Notes under the pieces: model-generated
Databases searched by the model: none
What the model was told of the DNA's origin: nothing
Seen by the model: only the letters and a program-made list of their open reading frames with translations
Position numbers and translations under genes: made by a program
NCBI RefSeq assembly: GCF_000152845.1
Contig: NZ_CH902584.1
Location: 63,856 to 127,855 of the forward strand
From: Roseovarius sp. 217
Lineage (GTDB): Bacteria > Pseudomonadota > Alphaproteobacteria > Rhodobacterales > Rhodobacteraceae
Direction: 5' to 3'
Length of the DNA stretch: 64,000 nucleotides
Shown: one piece after another, positions 17,520 through 27,331 of the stretch
Layout of the letters: each line of letters begins with the position of its first letter
Position numbering within the stretch: the first letter of the stretch is position 1

Positions 17520-20500
17520 ATGCCATACGACACCGATATCCGCCGCGCCATCGACCTTGCCACCTACGCGGATGAAGCTGAAACACTGGCGCGCCTCAAA
17601 GCCGCTGCTGCCCTCTCTGACGCGGACCGGGCACGGATTTGCGCACGCGGCGCGGGTTTGGTGCGCGATATTCGCGGCCAGTCGAGTCCCGGGCTGATGG
17701 AGGTGTTTCTGGCCGAATACGGCCTCTCGACCGATGAGGGCATTGCGCTCATGTGTCTGGCAGAGGCGCTCTTGCGCGTGCCCGATGCCGACACGATCGA
17801 CGCCCTGATCGAGGACAAGATCGCGCCCTCGGACTGGGGCAGGCATATGGGCCATTCCACCTCACCTTTGGTCAATGCCTCAACCTGGGCTCTGATGCTG
17901 ACCGGCAAGGTGCTCAAGGACGAAAAACCTGGCCCCGTGGGCCATCTGCGCAGCGCCATCAAGCGGCTGGGCGAGCCGGTGATCCGCACCGCCGTGGGCC
18001 GCGCGATGAAAGAGATGGGCCGCCAATTCGTGCTGGGCGAGACCATTCAGGGTGCCATGGACCGCGCGGCAGGCATGGAGAAAAAGGGCTACAGCTATTC
18101 CTATGACATGCTGGGCGAGGCCGCGCGCACCGATGGGGACGCCACCCGCTATCATCTCAGTTACAGCCGCGCGATCACCGCGATCGCCACTGCCTGCACC
18201 AACCCGGACATCCGCAGCAACCCCGGCATTTCGGTCAAACTTTCGGCGCTGCACCCTCGCTATGAGGTGGCGCAGCGCGAACAGGTCATGGCGGTTCTGG
18301 TGCCGCGCTTGCGCAGCCTCGCGCTCTTGGCGAAATCCGCCAAGATGGGCCTCAACATCGACGCCGAAGAAGCGGATCGCCTGTCGCTGTCGCTCGACGT
18401 GATCGAGACCGTTCTGGAAGAGCCGGCGCTTGCCGGATGGGACGGCTTTGGCGTTGTGGTGCAGGCTTACGGTCAACGCGCCAGCCATGTGATTGATTTC
18501 CTTTACGACCTTGCCACCCGCCTCGACCGCAAGATCATGGTGCGCCTCGTCAAGGGCGCCTACTGGGATACCGAGATCAAGCGCGCACAGGTGGCGGGGA
18601 TCGACGGCTTTCCGGTCTTTACCTCCAAACCGGCGACGGATGTCAGCTATATCGCCAATGCGCGCAAGCTCCTGTCGATGACGGACCGCATCTATCCGCA
18701 ATTCGCCACCCATAACGCCCATACCGCCGCCGCCATCCTCGACATGGCAAGCGACAAGAGCACCTTTGAATTCCAGCGTCTGCATGGCATGGGCGAGGCG
18801 CTGCATGACATCATCCTCAAGGCAGAGGGCACCCGGTGCCGCATCTATGCCCCCGTCGGCGCGCATCGCGATCTCTTGGCCTATCTGGTGCGGCGTCTGT
18901 TGGAAAACGGGGCAAATTCCAGCTTTGTCAATCAGATCGTTGACGAAGAGGTCAGCCCTGAAGACGTTGCCCGCGATCCGTTTACCGCCGTGAACGATCC
19001 GCAACCGCATCTGCCCAAGGGTCCGGACCTGTTCCAGCCCGAGCGCCCCAATTCGCGCGGCTTTGACCTGCGCCACCAGCCGACACTCGACACCATCGAA
19101 GCGGCGCGTGTGCCTTATGCCCAGCACCGCTGGGAGGCCACACCGCTGATCGCAGGCACGCCCGCGCCGCACGCGCCGGACGCCGTCGAGAACCCCGCCG
19201 ATCCCGCCGACACGCCCGGCAGCGTGGCTTGGGCCAGCAAGGACGATATCGAGGCGGCCCTAGCCGCCGCGACGCCGTGGAGCGCCCAAGCCAAGGAACG
19301 GGGCGTGATCCTCAACCGCGTAGCGGACCTCTACGAACAGAATTATGGTGAGATATTTGCGATCCTCAGCCGCGAGGCCGGGAAATCCATCCCCGATGCG
19401 GTGGCCGAGTTGCGCGAGGCGGTGGATTTCCTGCGTTACTACGCTGCCAATGCGCCCGAGGGCACGCCCATCGGCACCTTCACTTGCATCAGCCCATGGA
19501 ATTTCCCGCTGGCCATCTTTACCGGCCAGATCGCCGCCGCACTGGCCGCTGGCAATGCCGTCCTGTCCAAACCGGCGGAGCAGACGCCGCTGATCGCACA
19601 TCTGGCTGTGGGTCTGATGCACAAGGCGGGCGTGCCTGCCACAGCACTTCAACTTCTGCCCGGTGCGGGCGATGTAGGCGCGGCGCTTACCTCTGACGCG
19701 CGCGTCGGTGGCGTGGCCTTTACCGGCTCGACAGAAACCGCGCTGAAAATCCGCGCGGCCATGGCCAAGAACCTGCGTCCCGGCGCGCCGCTCATCGCGG
19801 AAACCGGCGGCATGAACGCCATGATCGTGGACTCTACAGCGCTGCCCGAACAGGCCGTGCAGGCGATTGTCGAGAGCGCGTTTCAATCGGCCGGTCAACG
19901 CTGTTCCGCGCTGCGTTGCCTTTATGTGCAGGACGACATCGCGCCACATTTTCTCGAAATGCTGACCGGCGCGATGGATGCGCTCACTGTCGGCAACCCG
20001 TGGCACCTTGCGACCGATTGCGGCCCGGTGATCGACGAAGAGGCGCGCGCGGGCATTGCCGCGCATATCCAGACCGCGCGTGCCGAGGGGCGGCTCTTGC
20101 ACGAGCTGAAGACCCCCAACGCGGGCACCTATATTGCGCCAACGCTGATCAAGATCGGCGGGATTGGTGATATCGAGCGCGAAATCTTTGGTCCTGTCCT
20201 GCATGTCGCCACGTTCAAATCAGGCGATCTTGACCGCGTGATCAGTGCGATCAACGCCACCGGCTATGGCCTGACCTTTGGCCTGATGACCCGGATCGAC
20301 GACCGCGTGCAGCACGTGACCGAGGCCGTGCACGCGGGCAATATCTATGTCAACCGCAACCAGATCGGCGCCATCGTGGGCAGCCAACCCTTTGGCGGCG
20401 AAGGCATGTCCGGCACCGGCCCCAAGGCGGGCGGGCCGCATTACCTTACGCGCTTTACGGCGCACCCCGCGCCGGAACAGGGCGAAAAGTGGACTGAGGC

Positions 20501-20951
20501 CATGTCGGCCAATGCGGCCCAAAAGGCGCTCGATGCCGCCAATGCCGCCGCCCGTGCGCCCCGCGCCGCCCTTGTTCTGCCGGGGCCGACGGGGGAATCG
20601 AACCGGCTGACCAGCCATGTGCGTCCCGCGCTCCTTTGCATGGGACCGGGGGCGGACCTGGCGGCGGCGCAGGCGCGATCGGTCGAGGCGCTGGGCGGTG
20701 TCGCGGTGATCGCCACAGGCCGCGTCGATCCCGAGGCACTTGTGACCATGGGCGGCCTCTCGGGCGTGCTCTGGTGGGGATGCGAGAGCGAGGCGCGCAG
20801 CTATGCCGGGGCCATGGCACGGCGCGCAGGTCCGATCCTGCCACTCATCACCGGCTTGCCCGATACCGGCCACGCGCTGCACGAGCGTCATGTCTGCGTG
20901 GATACCACGGCAGCGGGCGGAAATGCGGCGCTTTTGAGCGGCATGTCCTGA
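17520..20951 (+). CDS. putA: Bifunctional proline dehydrogenase / delta-1-pyrroline-5-carboxylate dehydrogenase
   Basis: PutA oxidises proline to glutamate in two steps: an FAD-dependent proline dehydrogenase, then an NAD-dependent aldehyde dehydrogenase. The 1143-residue product (ATG 17520) has the PRODH TIM barrel in about residues 100-450 (SYDMLGEAARTDGDATRY, VRLVKGAYWDTEIKRAQ, FATHNAHT) and an ALDH domain in about 540-980 (CISPWNFPLAIFTGQ, general-base Glu761 in ETGGMNAM, catalytic Cys795 in GQRCSALR, and FGGEGMSGTGPKAGGP). A C-terminal domain of about 150 residues follows, as in long alphaproteobacterial PutA. There is no N-terminal ribbon-helix-helix domain, so it is not self-regulating; PutR is next door. 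Confidence 0.95.
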   Translation: MPYDTDIRRAIDLATYADEAETLARLKAAAALSDADRARICARGAGLVRDIRGQSSPGLMEVFLAEYGLSTDEGIALMCLAEALLRVPDADTIDALIEDKIAPSDWGRHMGHSTSPLVNASTWALMLTGKVLKDEKPGPVGHLRSAIKRLGEPVIRTAVGRAMKEMGRQFVLGETIQGAMDRAAGMEKKGYSYSYDMLGEAARTDGDATRYHLSYSRAITAIATACTNPDIRSNPGISVKLSALHPRYEVAQREQVMAVLVPRLRSLALLAKSAKMGLNIDAEEADRLSLSLDVIETVLEEPALAGWDGFGVVVQAYGQRASHVIDFLYDLATRLDRKIMVRLVKGAYWDTEIKRAQVAGIDGFPVFTSKPATDVSYIANARKLLSMTDRIYPQFATHNAHTAAAILDMASDKSTFEFQRLHGMGEALHDIILKAEGTRCRIYAPVGAHRDLLAYLVRRLLENGANSSFVNQIVDEEVSPEDVARDPFTAVNDPQPHLPKGPDLFQPERPNSRGFDLRHQPTLDTIEAARVPYAQHRWEATPLIAGTPAPHAPDAVENPADPADTPGSVAWASKDDIEAALAAATPWSAQAKERGVILNRVADLYEQNYGEIFAILSREAGKSIPDAVAELREAVDFLRYYAANAPEGTPIGTFTCISPWNFPLAIFTGQIAAALAAGNAVLSKPAEQTPLIAHLAVGLMHKAGVPATALQLLPGAGDVGAALTSDARVGGVAFTGSTETALKIRAAMAKNLRPGAPLIAETGGMNAMIVDSTALPEQAVQAIVESAFQSAGQRCSALRCLYVQDDIAPHFLEMLTGAMDALTVGNPWHLATDCGPVIDEEARAGIAAHIQTARAEGRLLHELKTPNAGTYIAPTLIKIGGIGDIEREIFGPVLHVATFKSGDLDRVISAINATGYGLTFGLMTRIDDRVQHVTEAVHAGNIYVNRNQIGAIVGSQPFGGEGMSGTGPKAGGPHYLTRFTAHPAPEQGEKWTEAMSANAAQKALDAANAAARAPRAALVLPGPTGESNRLTSHVRPALLCMGPGADLAAAQARSVEALGGVAVIATGRVDPEALVTMGGLSGVLWWGCESEARSYAGAMARRAGPILPLITGLPDTGHALHERHVCVDTTAAGGNAALLSGMS

Positions 20952-20964
20952 AGCAAAGACTAGG

Positions 20965-21002
20965 GTCCGAAATCTTCAAAAGATTTCGGACAGCTTTCTT
21001 TT
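20965..21002 (+). terminator. Rho-independent terminator of putA
   Basis: A perfect 12-bp stem, GTCCGAAATCTT (20965-20976) with AAGATTTCGGAC (20980-20991), closes on a 3-base loop and is followed by TTTCTTTT. It lies 13 bp after the putA stop. Confidence 0.85.
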
Positions 21003-21070
21003 CAAGATAGCGGTGCATGCGCCGCGATTTGGCGCTTTCCGACCGGGCGAATGCGCGCTAGCTTTCGCTC

Positions 21071-21817
21071 ATGTTCCCGATCCGCGATCATAACCCTTCG
21101 GGGCGCAGACCCTATGTCACCTACGGGCTGATTGCGCTCAACGTGGTGGTTTTTATGGCCTATTGGCCGCTTTTCGCGGATGAGCGGGCGCTCAATCTCT
21201 TTTTCTACGACTGGGCGATGATCCCCGCCAAAGTGACTCAGCTGGGCGATTTCACCGGGTTGCTGACCTCGATGTTCCTGCATGGGGGCGTGCTGCATCT
21301 AGCGGGCAACATGCTGTTTCTCTGGATCTTCGGTGACAATATGGAGGATCGGATGGGCCATCTGCCTTATCTCGCCTTCTACCTTGCCACCGGCGTCGCG
21401 GCGGGGCTCGCGCATATCTTGGGCGGTCCAGGCTCGATGGTGCCAACCGTGGGGGCCTCGGGGGCGATTGCCGGGGTGATGGGCGGTTACCTTCTGCTCT
21501 TTCCCAAGGCGCGTGTCGATATCTTGCTCATATTCATCGTGTTTTTCCGCGTCATCACCATTCCGGCAGCACTCATGCTGGCGCTTTGGTTCGCGTTTCA
21601 GGTGATGGCTGGTCTCGGCAGCGATCCCGACATGGGCGGGGTTGCCTATTGGGCCCATGCGGGTGGCTTTGTGGCGGGCGTGGTCCTGACCTTGCCGGTG
21701 TTTCTACGGCTTGGAGGGCCGCGCTTTTGGCGCGAAACCCATGGCACCCCGCCCCATCCCGAAGCTGACTATCGCTTTCGCCGCAGTTCCATTCCAAAGG
21801 TGAGCAAACGCCGATGA
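21071..21817 (+). CDS. Rhomboid-family intramembrane serine protease
   Basis: This 248-residue polytopic protein has the rhomboid signature: MFLHGGVLHLAGNMLFLWIFGDNMEDRMG (H-x-x-x-H-x-x-x-N region of helix 2), the catalytic serine in VPTVGASGAIAGVMGG (GxSG) and the catalytic histidine in VAYWAHAGGFVAGV. Six helices are predicted. The N-terminal MFPIRDHNPSGRRPYVTYGLI is also typical of bacterial rhomboids. It cleaves transmembrane substrates inside the bilayer; no substrate can be named. The stop overlaps the ATG of the GFA gene by 4 bp, so the two are coupled. Confidence 0.9.
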   Translation: MFPIRDHNPSGRRPYVTYGLIALNVVVFMAYWPLFADERALNLFFYDWAMIPAKVTQLGDFTGLLTSMFLHGGVLHLAGNMLFLWIFGDNMEDRMGHLPYLAFYLATGVAAGLAHILGGPGSMVPTVGASGAIAGVMGGYLLLFPKARVDILLIFIVFFRVITIPAALMLALWFAFQVMAGLGSDPDMGGVAYWAHAGGFVAGVVLTLPVFLRLGGPRFWRETHGTPPHPEADYRFRRSSIPKVSKRR

Positions 21818-22182
21818 CCCATCCCCTCAAGGCAACCTGTCATTGCGGTGCGGTTGAACTGCGCGTCACGCTCTCGGAGGGGCTGAATGCGGCGCGGCGA
21901 TGTGATTGTTCGTTTTGCAGACGGCGTGGCGCTGCGGCGGTCTCGGCCCCCCTCAGCGGGGTAGAGATCGTCAAGGGTGCCGACAATCTCACGCTCTACC
22001 AATGGGGAACCGGGACGGCAAAACACTATTTTTGCAAGACCTGCGGCATCTACACCCACCATCAGCGTCGATCCGACCCCAATGAATACGGCATCAATCT
22101 GGGGGCGCTTGAGGGCGTGAATCCACGCGATCTGGACCCGATCGGATGGGTGGACGGGGTCAACCATCCCTCGGACCGCTAA
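21814..22182 (+). CDS. GFA-family (glutathione-dependent formaldehyde-activating/CENP-V) zinc protein
   Basis: The 122-residue protein carries the zinc-binding cysteines of the Mss4-like GFA fold: CHCGAVELRV at the start, CDCSFCRRRG in the middle, and FCKTCGIYTHH further on. The family includes Gfa, which forms S-hydroxymethylglutathione from formaldehyde, but most members (DUF636/CENP-V type) have no proven function, and a formaldehyde role should not be assumed. Four base pairs overlap with the upstream rhomboid gene. It converges with suhB, leaving 29 bp. Confidence 0.85.
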   Translation: MTHPLKATCHCGAVELRVTLSEGLNAARRCDCSFCRRRGAAAVSAPLSGVEIVKGADNLTLYQWGTGTAKHYFCKTCGIYTHHQRRSDPNEYGINLGALEGVNPRDLDPIGWVDGVNHPSDR

Positions 22183-22211
22183 GAGCATCCACGCGCTGCA
22201 ATTTTAGCGTG

Positions 22212-22997
22212 TCAGCCCCGGATCACGCCCGAAAACTTATCGAAAATCGCCTCGTTGCCACAGATCACCTCGCCATCGGCGAGAATATTCCCACCGGGGC
22301 GCAACGGCTCAACAAATCCGCCCGCCTCGCGCACGATGATCACGCCTGCCGCCAGATCCCAAGCGTTCAGCCGCCGCTCCCAGAACCCCTCGTAGCGCCC
22401 CGCCGCCACATAGGCCATATCGAGCGCCGCCGATCCCCACCGACGCACCCCAGCACAGGTGGGCATCAGCCGCGCCAGATCCTGCAAGGTTTCGGGCAGG
22501 TCGGCCCGCCCGCCAAAGGGCAGGCCAGTGGCAAAAATCGACTCGATCATCTTGCTGCGCCCCGAGACGCGCAAACGGCTCTCGTTCATCCAGGCGCCGG
22601 CACCTTTTTCGGCAAAGAAAGCCTCGTCCTTGCTGGCATCGTAGATCACGCCCGCCACGACCTCGCCCTTGTGCTCGAGCGCAATGGACACGGCCCAATG
22701 CGGCAGGCCGTGCAGAAAATTCGTGGTGCCATCCAGCGGGTCAACAATCCAGCGGCGCGTGGGGTCCTGCCCCTCTTCCTCGCCGCCCTCTTCGGCCAGC
22801 CAGCCATAGGTCGGACGCGCGCCCATCAACTCGGTCTTGAGGATCTTCTCGGCGGCGATATCGGCGCGGCTGACAAAGTCGCCGGCACCCTTCATACTGA
22901 CCTGCAGGTTCTCGACCTCTCGGAAATCCTTGGCCAGTGCCCGCCCCGCTTTGCGCGCGGCCTTGAGCATGACGTTGAGATTGGCACTACCTACCAT
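22212..22997 (-). CDS. suhB: Inositol monophosphatase family protein
   Basis: This 261-residue member of the lithium-sensitive phosphatase superfamily shows the metal-binding motifs in order: GWLAEEGGEE (first Glu), RWIVDPLDGTTNFLHGLPHW (DPxDGTTNF) and RLNAWDLAAGVIIVREAGG (WDxAAG). The enzyme dephosphorylates myo-inositol 1-phosphate and related compounds; in enterobacteria SuhB also acts as an rRNA antitermination factor. Length and motifs are complete. It lies downstream of parC in the same orientation with a 65-bp gap. Confidence 0.9.
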   Translation of the reverse strand: MVGSANLNVMLKAARKAGRALAKDFREVENLQVSMKGAGDFVSRADIAAEKILKTELMGARPTYGWLAEEGGEEEGQDPTRRWIVDPLDGTTNFLHGLPHWAVSIALEHKGEVVAGVIYDASKDEAFFAEKGAGAWMNESRLRVSGRSKMIESIFATGLPFGGRADLPETLQDLARLMPTCAGVRRWGSAALDMAYVAAGRYEGFWERRLNAWDLAAGVIIVREAGGFVEPLRPGGNILADGEVICGNEAIFDKFSGVIRG

Positions 22998-23062
22998 TGC
23001 AAGGGCTCCTTTTGGGTCAGGCCGGGGCTATACGCCGCCCATCCGCAACAGACAAGGGCCGA

Positions 23063-25369
23063 TCAGGTAAAGCGGTTGTCACGGGGAAAACCGCGCGGTG
23101 CCATACGGCCCGATCCTGCGCGCTTGCCCAGCCATTCCTCAAGATTGCTTTCGGTGCGGGTGCGCCCCGCCGGATCGCGCCATGTCAGCCCCTCGGCCAG
23201 ATTAAAGGTGGTTGCATCACTCAGCCCACCATCCTTGTATTTCTGAAGCCGCACACCCTTGCCGCGCCCAAGCTCCGGCAATTCATCCAGGCTGAAGACC
23301 AGCACCTTGCGGTTGTCACCCACACAGGCGACGTGATCCCCCGTCACCGGACGACAGACAGAGGCCCGTGCCGGGTCCTTGAGGTTCAGCACCTGCTTGC
23401 CGCTGCGGGTCTGGGCGATCACTTCATCTTCGGGCACGATGAATCCATCTCCAGCAGTTGAAGCAACCAGCAATTTGCGCCCTGGCTTGTGAATGAGCAG
23501 GTCGACGATTGCGGCCTCGTTGGGCAGATCGACCATCAGGCGCAGCGGCTCGCCCATGCCGCGCCCGCCGGGCAGGTTCGACGCGCTGATCGTGTAGAAG
23601 CGCCCATTGCTGCCAAACACCAGAATCCGGTCGGTGGTTTCGGCATGGAACATGAACCGCGGCGCGTCGCCATCCTTGAATTTCAACTCGCGGCTCAGAT
23701 CAAGATGCCCGGTCATGGCCCTGATCCACCCCATTTGACTGCACACCACGGTAATCGGCTCGCGGTCGATCATCGCCTCAAGCGGCACCTCCTCGACGCT
23801 ACCCGCCTCCGCGAATTTCGTGCGGCGCGCGCCTATGGGATGGGTCTTGCCAAAGGTCTTCTGGACCTCTTTCAACTGATCCGCCACTGCCGCCCATTGC
23901 AGGGATACATCCTCGAGCAGATCTTCCAACCCCGCACGCTCTTGCATCAGCGCGTCACGCTCGGCCCGCAATTCCATCTCTTCCAGACGGCGCAAGCTGC
24001 GCAGCCGCATGTTGAGGATCGCCTCGGCCTGCACATCGGTCAGCCCCGGCTCATCGGTGGGCGGGGGCGACACATAGTCGGCCTCGGACATGGCGCGCGG
24101 CACCGTGCGTCCCCAATCCTCGCGCATCAGCGCCGCCTTGGGGTCGTCATCATAACGGATGATGTCAATCACGCGGTCGAGATTGAGGAAAGCGACGATG
24201 AGCCCTTCCAGAACCTCAAGCCGGTGGTCGATCTTTTCCATCCGATGCGCCGAGCGACGCAGCAACACCTCTTGGCGGAAATCGAGAAAGGCGCGCAACA
24301 CCTCCTTGAGCGAGCACACCTTGGGCGTGACCCCGTCAATCAGCACGTTCATGTTGAGCGAGAACCGCAATTCCAATTCGGAATTGCGATACATCATGCC
24401 CATCAACACCTCGGGATCGACATTCTTGGAGCGCGGCTCGAGGACCAGCCGGACATCATCGGCGCTCTCGTCGCGGACATCGGCAAGGATCGGCACCTTG
24501 CGGGTCTGGATCAGCTCAGCAATCCGCTCGATCAGCTTGGATTTCTGCACCTGATAGGGGATTTCGGTGACAACGATCTGCCATTGACCGCGCCCCAGAT
24601 CCTCCAATGCCCATTTGCAGCGCAGGCGGAACGCACCTCGCCCGGTCAGGTAAGCCTGCGCAATGCTCTCGGGCGGCTCGACGATCACACCGCCGGTGGG
24701 GAAATCGGGGCCGGGGATATAGGTGAGCAGCGTCTCGTCACGGGCATCGGGCGACTTGATCAGATGCAAACACGCATCAATCAACTCGGCGATGTTATGC
24801 GGCGGAATGTTCGTGGCCATGCCCACGGCGATGCCTGACGATCCATTCGCCAAAAGGTTCGGAAAGGAGGCGGGCAAAACGATCGGTTCGCGCAACGTGC
24901 CGTCGTAATTGTCGCGAAAATCCACCGCGTCCTCGGCCAACCCATCCAGCAGTGCCTCGGCAAAGGCGGTCATCCGCGCCTCAGTATAGCGGCTGGCGGC
25001 AGGGTTATCGCCGTCGATATTGCCGAAATTGCCCTGCCCGTCCACCAGCGGGTAACGCACCGCGAAATCCTGCGCCAGACGCGCCATCGCATCGTAAATT
25101 GCGGCATCGCCATGCGGGTGATAGTTGCCCATCACATCGCCGGAAATCTTGGCAGATTTGCGGAACCCCCCCGTGCTCGACAACCGCAACTCGCGCATCG
25201 CATAGAGAATGCGGCGATGCACCGGCTTCAACCCGTCGCGCGCATCGGGCAGCGCCCGGTGCATGATTGTGGACAGCGCATAGGTCAGATAACGCTCGCC
25301 AATCGCGCGGCGCAGCGGCTCCGACACAGCTTCGGGCTGCATATTGGGGTCGTCCAGTAAATCACTCAT
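23063..25369 (-). CDS. parC: DNA topoisomerase IV subunit A
   Basis: ParC is the DNA cleaving and rejoining subunit of topoisomerase IV, which decatenates daughter chromosomes. The 768-residue protein (ATG 25369) begins with the conserved YLTYALSTIMHRALPDARDGLKPVHRR, where the fluoroquinolone-determining region follows (HPHGDAAIYDAMARLAQ), and the active-site tyrosine is in ASRYTEARM. The C-terminal half forms the pinwheel domain with repeated blades and is shorter than in GyrA, with no clear GyrA box, which fits ParC. An upstream extension to 25429 lacks support. parE is not in the window. Confidence 0.92.
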   Translation of the reverse strand: MSDLLDDPNMQPEAVSEPLRRAIGERYLTYALSTIMHRALPDARDGLKPVHRRILYAMRELRLSSTGGFRKSAKISGDVMGNYHPHGDAAIYDAMARLAQDFAVRYPLVDGQGNFGNIDGDNPAASRYTEARMTAFAEALLDGLAEDAVDFRDNYDGTLREPIVLPASFPNLLANGSSGIAVGMATNIPPHNIAELIDACLHLIKSPDARDETLLTYIPGPDFPTGGVIVEPPESIAQAYLTGRGAFRLRCKWALEDLGRGQWQIVVTEIPYQVQKSKLIERIAELIQTRKVPILADVRDESADDVRLVLEPRSKNVDPEVLMGMMYRNSELELRFSLNMNVLIDGVTPKVCSLKEVLRAFLDFRQEVLLRRSAHRMEKIDHRLEVLEGLIVAFLNLDRVIDIIRYDDDPKAALMREDWGRTVPRAMSEADYVSPPPTDEPGLTDVQAEAILNMRLRSLRRLEEMELRAERDALMQERAGLEDLLEDVSLQWAAVADQLKEVQKTFGKTHPIGARRTKFAEAGSVEEVPLEAMIDREPITVVCSQMGWIRAMTGHLDLSRELKFKDGDAPRFMFHAETTDRILVFGSNGRFYTISASNLPGGRGMGEPLRLMVDLPNEAAIVDLLIHKPGRKLLVASTAGDGFIVPEDEVIAQTRSGKQVLNLKDPARASVCRPVTGDHVACVGDNRKVLVFSLDELPELGRGKGVRLQKYKDGGLSDATTFNLAEGLTWRDPAGRTRTESNLEEWLGKRAGSGRMAPRGFPRDNRFT

Positions 25370-25528
25370 GGATATGGTGATAGCCGCGCCACCTTGCGGC
25401 GTAAAGCACCCAGAGAGCACAGGTTCCAAACTTTTCCGATTTCCCCCTCATTCAGAGAGGCGAATCGGGTATAATACATGGGCTGCCAAGCATTTATTCA
25501 AACGTATGGTAATTGGGGGGAACGCGCG

Positions 25529-26149
25529 ATGTGGCGCTTAATTCTTGTGAGTTTTGCATTTCTAGGATGGTCTTTTTATGAGTTGAGCGGCGGAGCCGAC
25601 TATCGTCCCTCAGCCGACTCCTTTCAGGCGCGTGCGCTGCTTGACAACCAGCGGCCCAAACAGCGCCCGCTTCGGGTCAATGTGATCGAACTGGCGCAGG
25701 ATGGCACAGCTCAACCGGACGCAGAGGTCACCCGCACGATCACCTCGCTGCATGATCTCGGCCTCAGCATGGGGCAAAAGGTCATGCTGACCCTTGCCTC
25801 TGCAGAGGGCGCTGCTGCGCCTGCGCCCATCGAGCTACACCTGCCAACGGTCAAAATGACAATTCCGGCGCAGATTCCGACGACGCCAGAGGTTGCCGCA
25901 ACCGCGCAATTGCCCGCCGCCACCGACGAAACATTGGCGACCTCGCCTGATTTCCGTCAGGTCTCGGGAAATTCGGTCAATCTGCGCACCGGGCCGGGCA
26001 CCCGCTTTGACCGCATCACCAGCCTTGCACGCGGGACCAAGGTCATCGTCCTGCACAATCCCGGCGAAGGGTGGATCAAGCTGCGCGTTGTGGACACGGA
26101 CCGCATCGGCTGGATGGCCGACAGCATGGTCACATTGGCCTCCGACTAG
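25529..26149 (+). CDS. SH3b-domain periplasmic/membrane-anchored protein
   Basis: From the ATG at 25529 (preceded by GGGGGG at a spacing of about 8) the product is 206 residues. It has one N-terminal hydrophobic segment (LILVSFAFLGWSFYEL), a 110-residue low-complexity linker rich in Ala/Pro/Thr, and a C-terminal SH3b domain (SGNSVNLRTGPGTRFDRI, then GWIKLRVVDTDRIGWMADSMV). Proteins of this type bind peptidoglycan or protein ligands at the cell envelope; the partner is unknown. It is followed 39 bp later by an SDR gene on the same strand. Confidence 0.8.
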   Translation: MWRLILVSFAFLGWSFYELSGGADYRPSADSFQARALLDNQRPKQRPLRVNVIELAQDGTAQPDAEVTRTITSLHDLGLSMGQKVMLTLASAEGAAAPAPIELHLPTVKMTIPAQIPTTPEVAATAQLPAATDETLATSPDFRQVSGNSVNLRTGPGTRFDRITSLARGTKVIVLHNPGEGWIKLRVVDTDRIGWMADSMVTLASD

Positions 26150-26188
26150 CGCTTGCATCGCGGCGCGGCGCGCGCCACAAGGTCGGGC

Positions 26189-27019
26189 ATGACACAACGC
26201 TCCATTCTGATCACCGGCTGCTCCTCTGGCATCGGCTATAACGCAGCCCACGGCCTGCGCGCACGCGGCTGGCGGGTCTTCGCCGCCTGCCGCAAGGAAA
26301 CGGATTGCGACCGTCTGCGCGCCGAAGGGTTTGAGAGCCCGCGCATAGATTATGCCGATGAGGCCAGCATCTCGCAGGCTGTGTCAGAGGTGCTTGCGGC
26401 CACGGGTGGCCAGCTCGATGCCCTTTTCAACAACGGCGCCTATGCCTGCCCGGGACTGGTCGAGGACCTGCCACGCGGCGCTCTGCGAGAGATCTTTGAA
26501 AGCAATTTTTTTGGCTGGCATGACCTGACCCGGCAGATCATCCCGACCATGCGCACCCAAGGACATGGGCGTATCGTGCAATGCTCCTCGGTGCTCGGAC
26601 TGGTGGCCCTTGGGTGGCGCGGGGCCTATGTCAGCACGAAATTCGCCCTTGAAGGGCTGACCGATACGCTGCGGATCGAAATGCGCGGCACCGGCATCCA
26701 TGTCAGCCTGATCGAACCCGGTCCTGTCACCACCAAGATCCGCGAGAATGCCCGCGCGCCCTTTGAGCGTTGGTTCGACTGGGAGAATGCGCATCGCGCG
26801 CCGGAATACCGCGACAAACTCCGGCCCCGGCTCTACGGCGATTACAGCAAGGACAATTTTGAACTTCCCCCCGAGGCAGTGACAAACAAGCTCATTCACG
26901 CACTCGACTCCGCGCGCCCCCGCCCCCGCTATTACGTCACCACGCCCACCTATCTGATGGGAACCCTGCGCCGCGTCCTGCCAACCGGCCTGCTCGACTG
27001 GGTGATCTCGAAAGGCTGA
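26189..27019 (+). CDS. SDR-family NAD(P)-dependent oxidoreductase
   Basis: This classical short-chain dehydrogenase is 276 residues long from the ATG at 26189. The coenzyme motif ILITGCSSGIGYNAA (TGxxxGIG) is at the N terminus, followed by FNNGAY (NNAG-like), the active-site serine in VQCSSVLGLVALGWRGAYVSTK and the YxxxK pair in that same segment. The C-terminal part, NRLI..YYVTTPTY-like, is consistent with steroid/retinol-type SDRs, but substrates cannot be assigned. The start inside a longer open frame was chosen because the Rossmann strand begins four residues after this methionine. Confidence 0.85.
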   Translation: MTQRSILITGCSSGIGYNAAHGLRARGWRVFAACRKETDCDRLRAEGFESPRIDYADEASISQAVSEVLAATGGQLDALFNNGAYACPGLVEDLPRGALREIFESNFFGWHDLTRQIIPTMRTQGHGRIVQCSSVLGLVALGWRGAYVSTKFALEGLTDTLRIEMRGTGIHVSLIEPGPVTTKIRENARAPFERWFDWENAHRAPEYRDKLRPRLYGDYSKDNFELPPEAVTNKLIHALDSARPRPRYYVTTPTYLMGTLRRVLPTGLLDWVISKG

Positions 27020-27120
27020 AATATCTTGATGCGCGCACAGCCCGCGTCACATTTTCTGTTTCGCTTTTTGCCCCGTGCCGCCTAGATGTGGCCCAATTGA
27101 CCAACCGAAAAGGACGCCTC

Positions 27121-27327
27121 ATGCTGCAAGACCCGCTTTTCATCCTCGTGGCGATTGGCTGCATCGCGGTGGCGGTGATCCTGATCCGGGGCATTTCCAC
27201 CTTTGGCAAAGAAGGTGTGGAAAATGCCAAACGGTCCAACAAACTCATGCAATGGCGGTTGATCGCACAGTTTGTAGCGATCATTCTCATTCTCATCTTC
27301 GTCTATTTCCGCAGGCAGGGGGGGTAA
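27121..27327 (+). CDS. HIG1-domain twin-helix small membrane protein
   Basis: This 68-residue protein has two transmembrane helices (LFILVAIGCIAVAVILIRGI and WRLIAQFVAIILILIFVYF) joined by a short basic loop, KEGVENAKRSNKLMQ. The spacing and loop match the twin-transmembrane-helix/HIG1-type family of alphaproteobacteria, related to mitochondrial cytochrome-oxidase assembly factors. Its function in bacteria is not established. It precedes the cobalamin adenosyltransferase gene by 4 bp and is likely co-transcribed with it. Confidence 0.75.
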   Translation: MLQDPLFILVAIGCIAVAVILIRGISTFGKEGVENAKRSNKLMQWRLIAQFVAIILILIFVYFRRQGG

Positions 27328-27331
27328 TCCT

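Noticed and set aside
17880-19172. 430-codon minus-strand open frame inside putA
   Set aside because: Antisense shadow of the PRODH domain; no start signal or family motif.
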